Assembly: GCA_937884735.1 (NCBI GenBank)
Contig: CAKZYI010000653.1
Span: forward strand, 1 to 6,425
Direction of reading: 5' to 3'
DNA length: 6,425 nt
From: an uncultured Pleurocapsa sp.
GTDB lineage: Bacteria; Cyanobacteriota; Cyanobacteriia; Cyanobacteriales; Xenococcaceae
The notes beneath the pieces are model-generated. The model ran no database searches, was not told the DNA's origin, and saw only the letters and a list, made by a program, of their open reading frames with translations. The position numbers and the translations under genes are program-made. Shown here piece after piece: positions 5,682 to 6,425 of this stretch (position 1 is the first letter of the stretch; each line of letters begins with the position of its first letter).

Positions 5682-6287
5682 ATGTATTTTTTAAATTCTA
5701 ACTACTCAAAACACCAGCAGGAACAAAAAAAACTACGAATACTATTAACTGCTAGCTTTGCTACTTCGGCTATATTCCATGGCGTTTTATTTATTTTTAT
5801 ACCCCGCTGGTTTCCCCAAAAGCAATCAAACAAAGTAGACAAGCCAATTGAATTAGTTTTGGTAGATAAACCCAAACCCTTAAAAAAAGAGGCAGCCACT
5901 CAACCAAAACCTCCCAAGCCAAAACCAGAATCAACTCCTCCACCCAAAGTTGAAAATCCCCAACCAAAACCAGAACCAACTCCCCCGCCCAAAGTCGAAA
6001 CTCCCAAGCCAAAAAAGGTTTTAACTACTCCAGATGTTACGCCTAGCAATACTGCTCCCGCCCCACCAGTAGAACCAAACCCTCCTGCTAGCAATAATGA
6101 AGCTATAGAGGAAACCACCACAGAAGAAACGGTAGCAACCAACTCGTCACCACCAGAAGTAGCCGAACCAATCACCAATTCTGCGGGAATAAGCTGCATT
6201 GCAAATTGCCAACCAGAATATCCTTCATTGCTGGATGGAGATGAGGGCAGTGCAGGAATTAGGCTCACTATTGCTCCAGATGGCTAG
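5682..6287 (+). CDS. tonB: TonB energy transducer, cut short by an in-frame TAG inside the C-terminal domain
   Basis: TonB is anchored in the inner membrane, spans the periplasm and transmits ExbB-ExbD motor force to outer-membrane receptors. The sequence shows a short cytoplasmic tail, a single membrane segment at about 19-41 containing the conserved Ser-x3-His (S29, H33) needed for motor coupling, and a long Pro/Lys/Glu-rich spacer (about 64-137) with two 15-residue repeats. The C-terminal domain begins with SCIANCQPEYP (C172, C176, Y180-P181), EGSAGIRLTI and PDG. The TAG at 6285-6287 directly follows PDG, leaving 201 residues. Family-like sequence continues in frame after it, so the stop removes most of the receptor-binding domain. 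Either the gene is a recent pseudogene, the stop is read through, or the base is a sequencing error. ATG 5682 is the natural start. It is divergent from exbB. Confidence 0.85.
   Translation: MYFLNSNYSKHQQEQKKLRILLTASFATSAIFHGVLFIFIPRWFPQKQSNKVDKPIELVLVDKPKPLKKEAATQPKPPKPKPESTPPPKVENPQPKPEPTPPPKVETPKPKKVLTTPDVTPSNTAPAPPVEPNPPASNNEAIEETTTEETVATNSSPPEVAEPITNSAGISCIANCQPEYPSLLDGDEGSAGIRLTIAPDG
5919..6008 (+). repeat. Two 45-bp direct repeats in the tonB proline-rich spacer
   Basis: Units 5919-5963 and 5964-6008 are near-identical in phase and encode PKPESTPPPKVENPQ and PKPEPTPPPKVETPK. Differences are few, and several are silent, so this looks like an in-frame tandem duplication kept under selection for a stiff extended spacer. 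Unit number may vary among strains. Confidence 0.85.
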
Positions 6288-6425
6288 GTAGAAAGAACAG
6301 AGCTAACCAATCCCCATAGCAATACCATGCTCAACCGACAGGCTATATTAGCTGCCAGACAAATGGCGTTTAACGAAATCGATAACGAAGGGGGTGCATT
6401 GGTAGCCGTTAGAATCAACTTTACC
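6288..6425 (+). pseudogene. tonB: Remaining part of the TonB C-terminal domain, downstream of the TAG
   Basis: The tonB frame stays open for all 46 codons after the TAG up to the window edge. It reads VERTELTNPHSNTMLNRQAI, then LAARQMAFNEIDNEGG and LVAVRINFT. This is the expected second half of a TonB C-terminal domain: the strand after PDG, the helix with the A-A-R/K pattern, and the final V-x-V-x-I-x-F strand. No frameshift or other stop is seen, so a single codon separates the two halves. The last residues lie beyond the window. Confidence 0.8.

Noticed and set aside
5797..6268. Long minus-strand ORFs opposite tonB, rich in Gly, Val, Leu and Trp
   Set aside because: They are the complement of the proline-rich repeat coding region; the low-complexity composition simply mirrors proline codons.

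Overview
This window is AT-rich bacterial DNA that looks cyanobacterial. It contains three copies of the HIP1 octamer GCGATCGC (359-366, 3465-3472, 4734-4741), a DevB-type membrane fusion protein, a cyanobacterial-style TonB, degenerate heptamer tandem repeats and palindromic intergenic repeats. No rRNA, tRNA, CRISPR array or transposase was seen. The exact genus cannot be read from the sequence.

Layout. (1) 1-1438, + strand: the C-terminal two thirds of an SbmA/BacA/ABCD-type ABC transporter with an intact ATPase domain. Its reading frame continues upstream with family-like sequence but is cut by an in-frame TAG at 14-16. (2) 1439-1952: about 0.5 kb with no supported gene, holding a heptamer tandem repeat and three strong palindromes. 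(3) 1953-3689, + strand: a DevB-family (HlyD-like) periplasmic adaptor with an unusual C-terminal extension of about 185 residues. No devC or devA follows. (4) 3732-5488, - strand: three co-directional genes with gaps of 60 and 53 bp, in transcription order exbB (proton channel subunit), an HslV/proteasome-like Ntn peptidase, and a VOC/glyoxalase-fold protein. (5) 5489-5681: a divergent promoter region. (6) 5682-6425, + strand: tonB, interrupted by an in-frame TAG at 6285-6287 within its C-terminal domain; the rest of that domain stays open in the same frame to the window edge.

How they fit together. ExbB and TonB are transcribed divergently from a shared 193-bp region and would energise outer-membrane receptors (iron chelates, cobalamin) using the proton gradient; exbD is not in the window. 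The DevB-like protein would link an inner-membrane ABC exporter to a TolC-type outer-membrane channel, but its usual partners are absent. The peptidase and VOC genes have no evident functional link to TonB except position.

The most notable features are two conserved genes broken by in-frame TAG codons at opposite ends of the window, the DevB fusion with an internal signal-peptide-like segment, and a stand-alone proteasome-like peptidase whose predicted mature N-terminus is threonine. I see no clear evidence of an entirely new multi-gene system.
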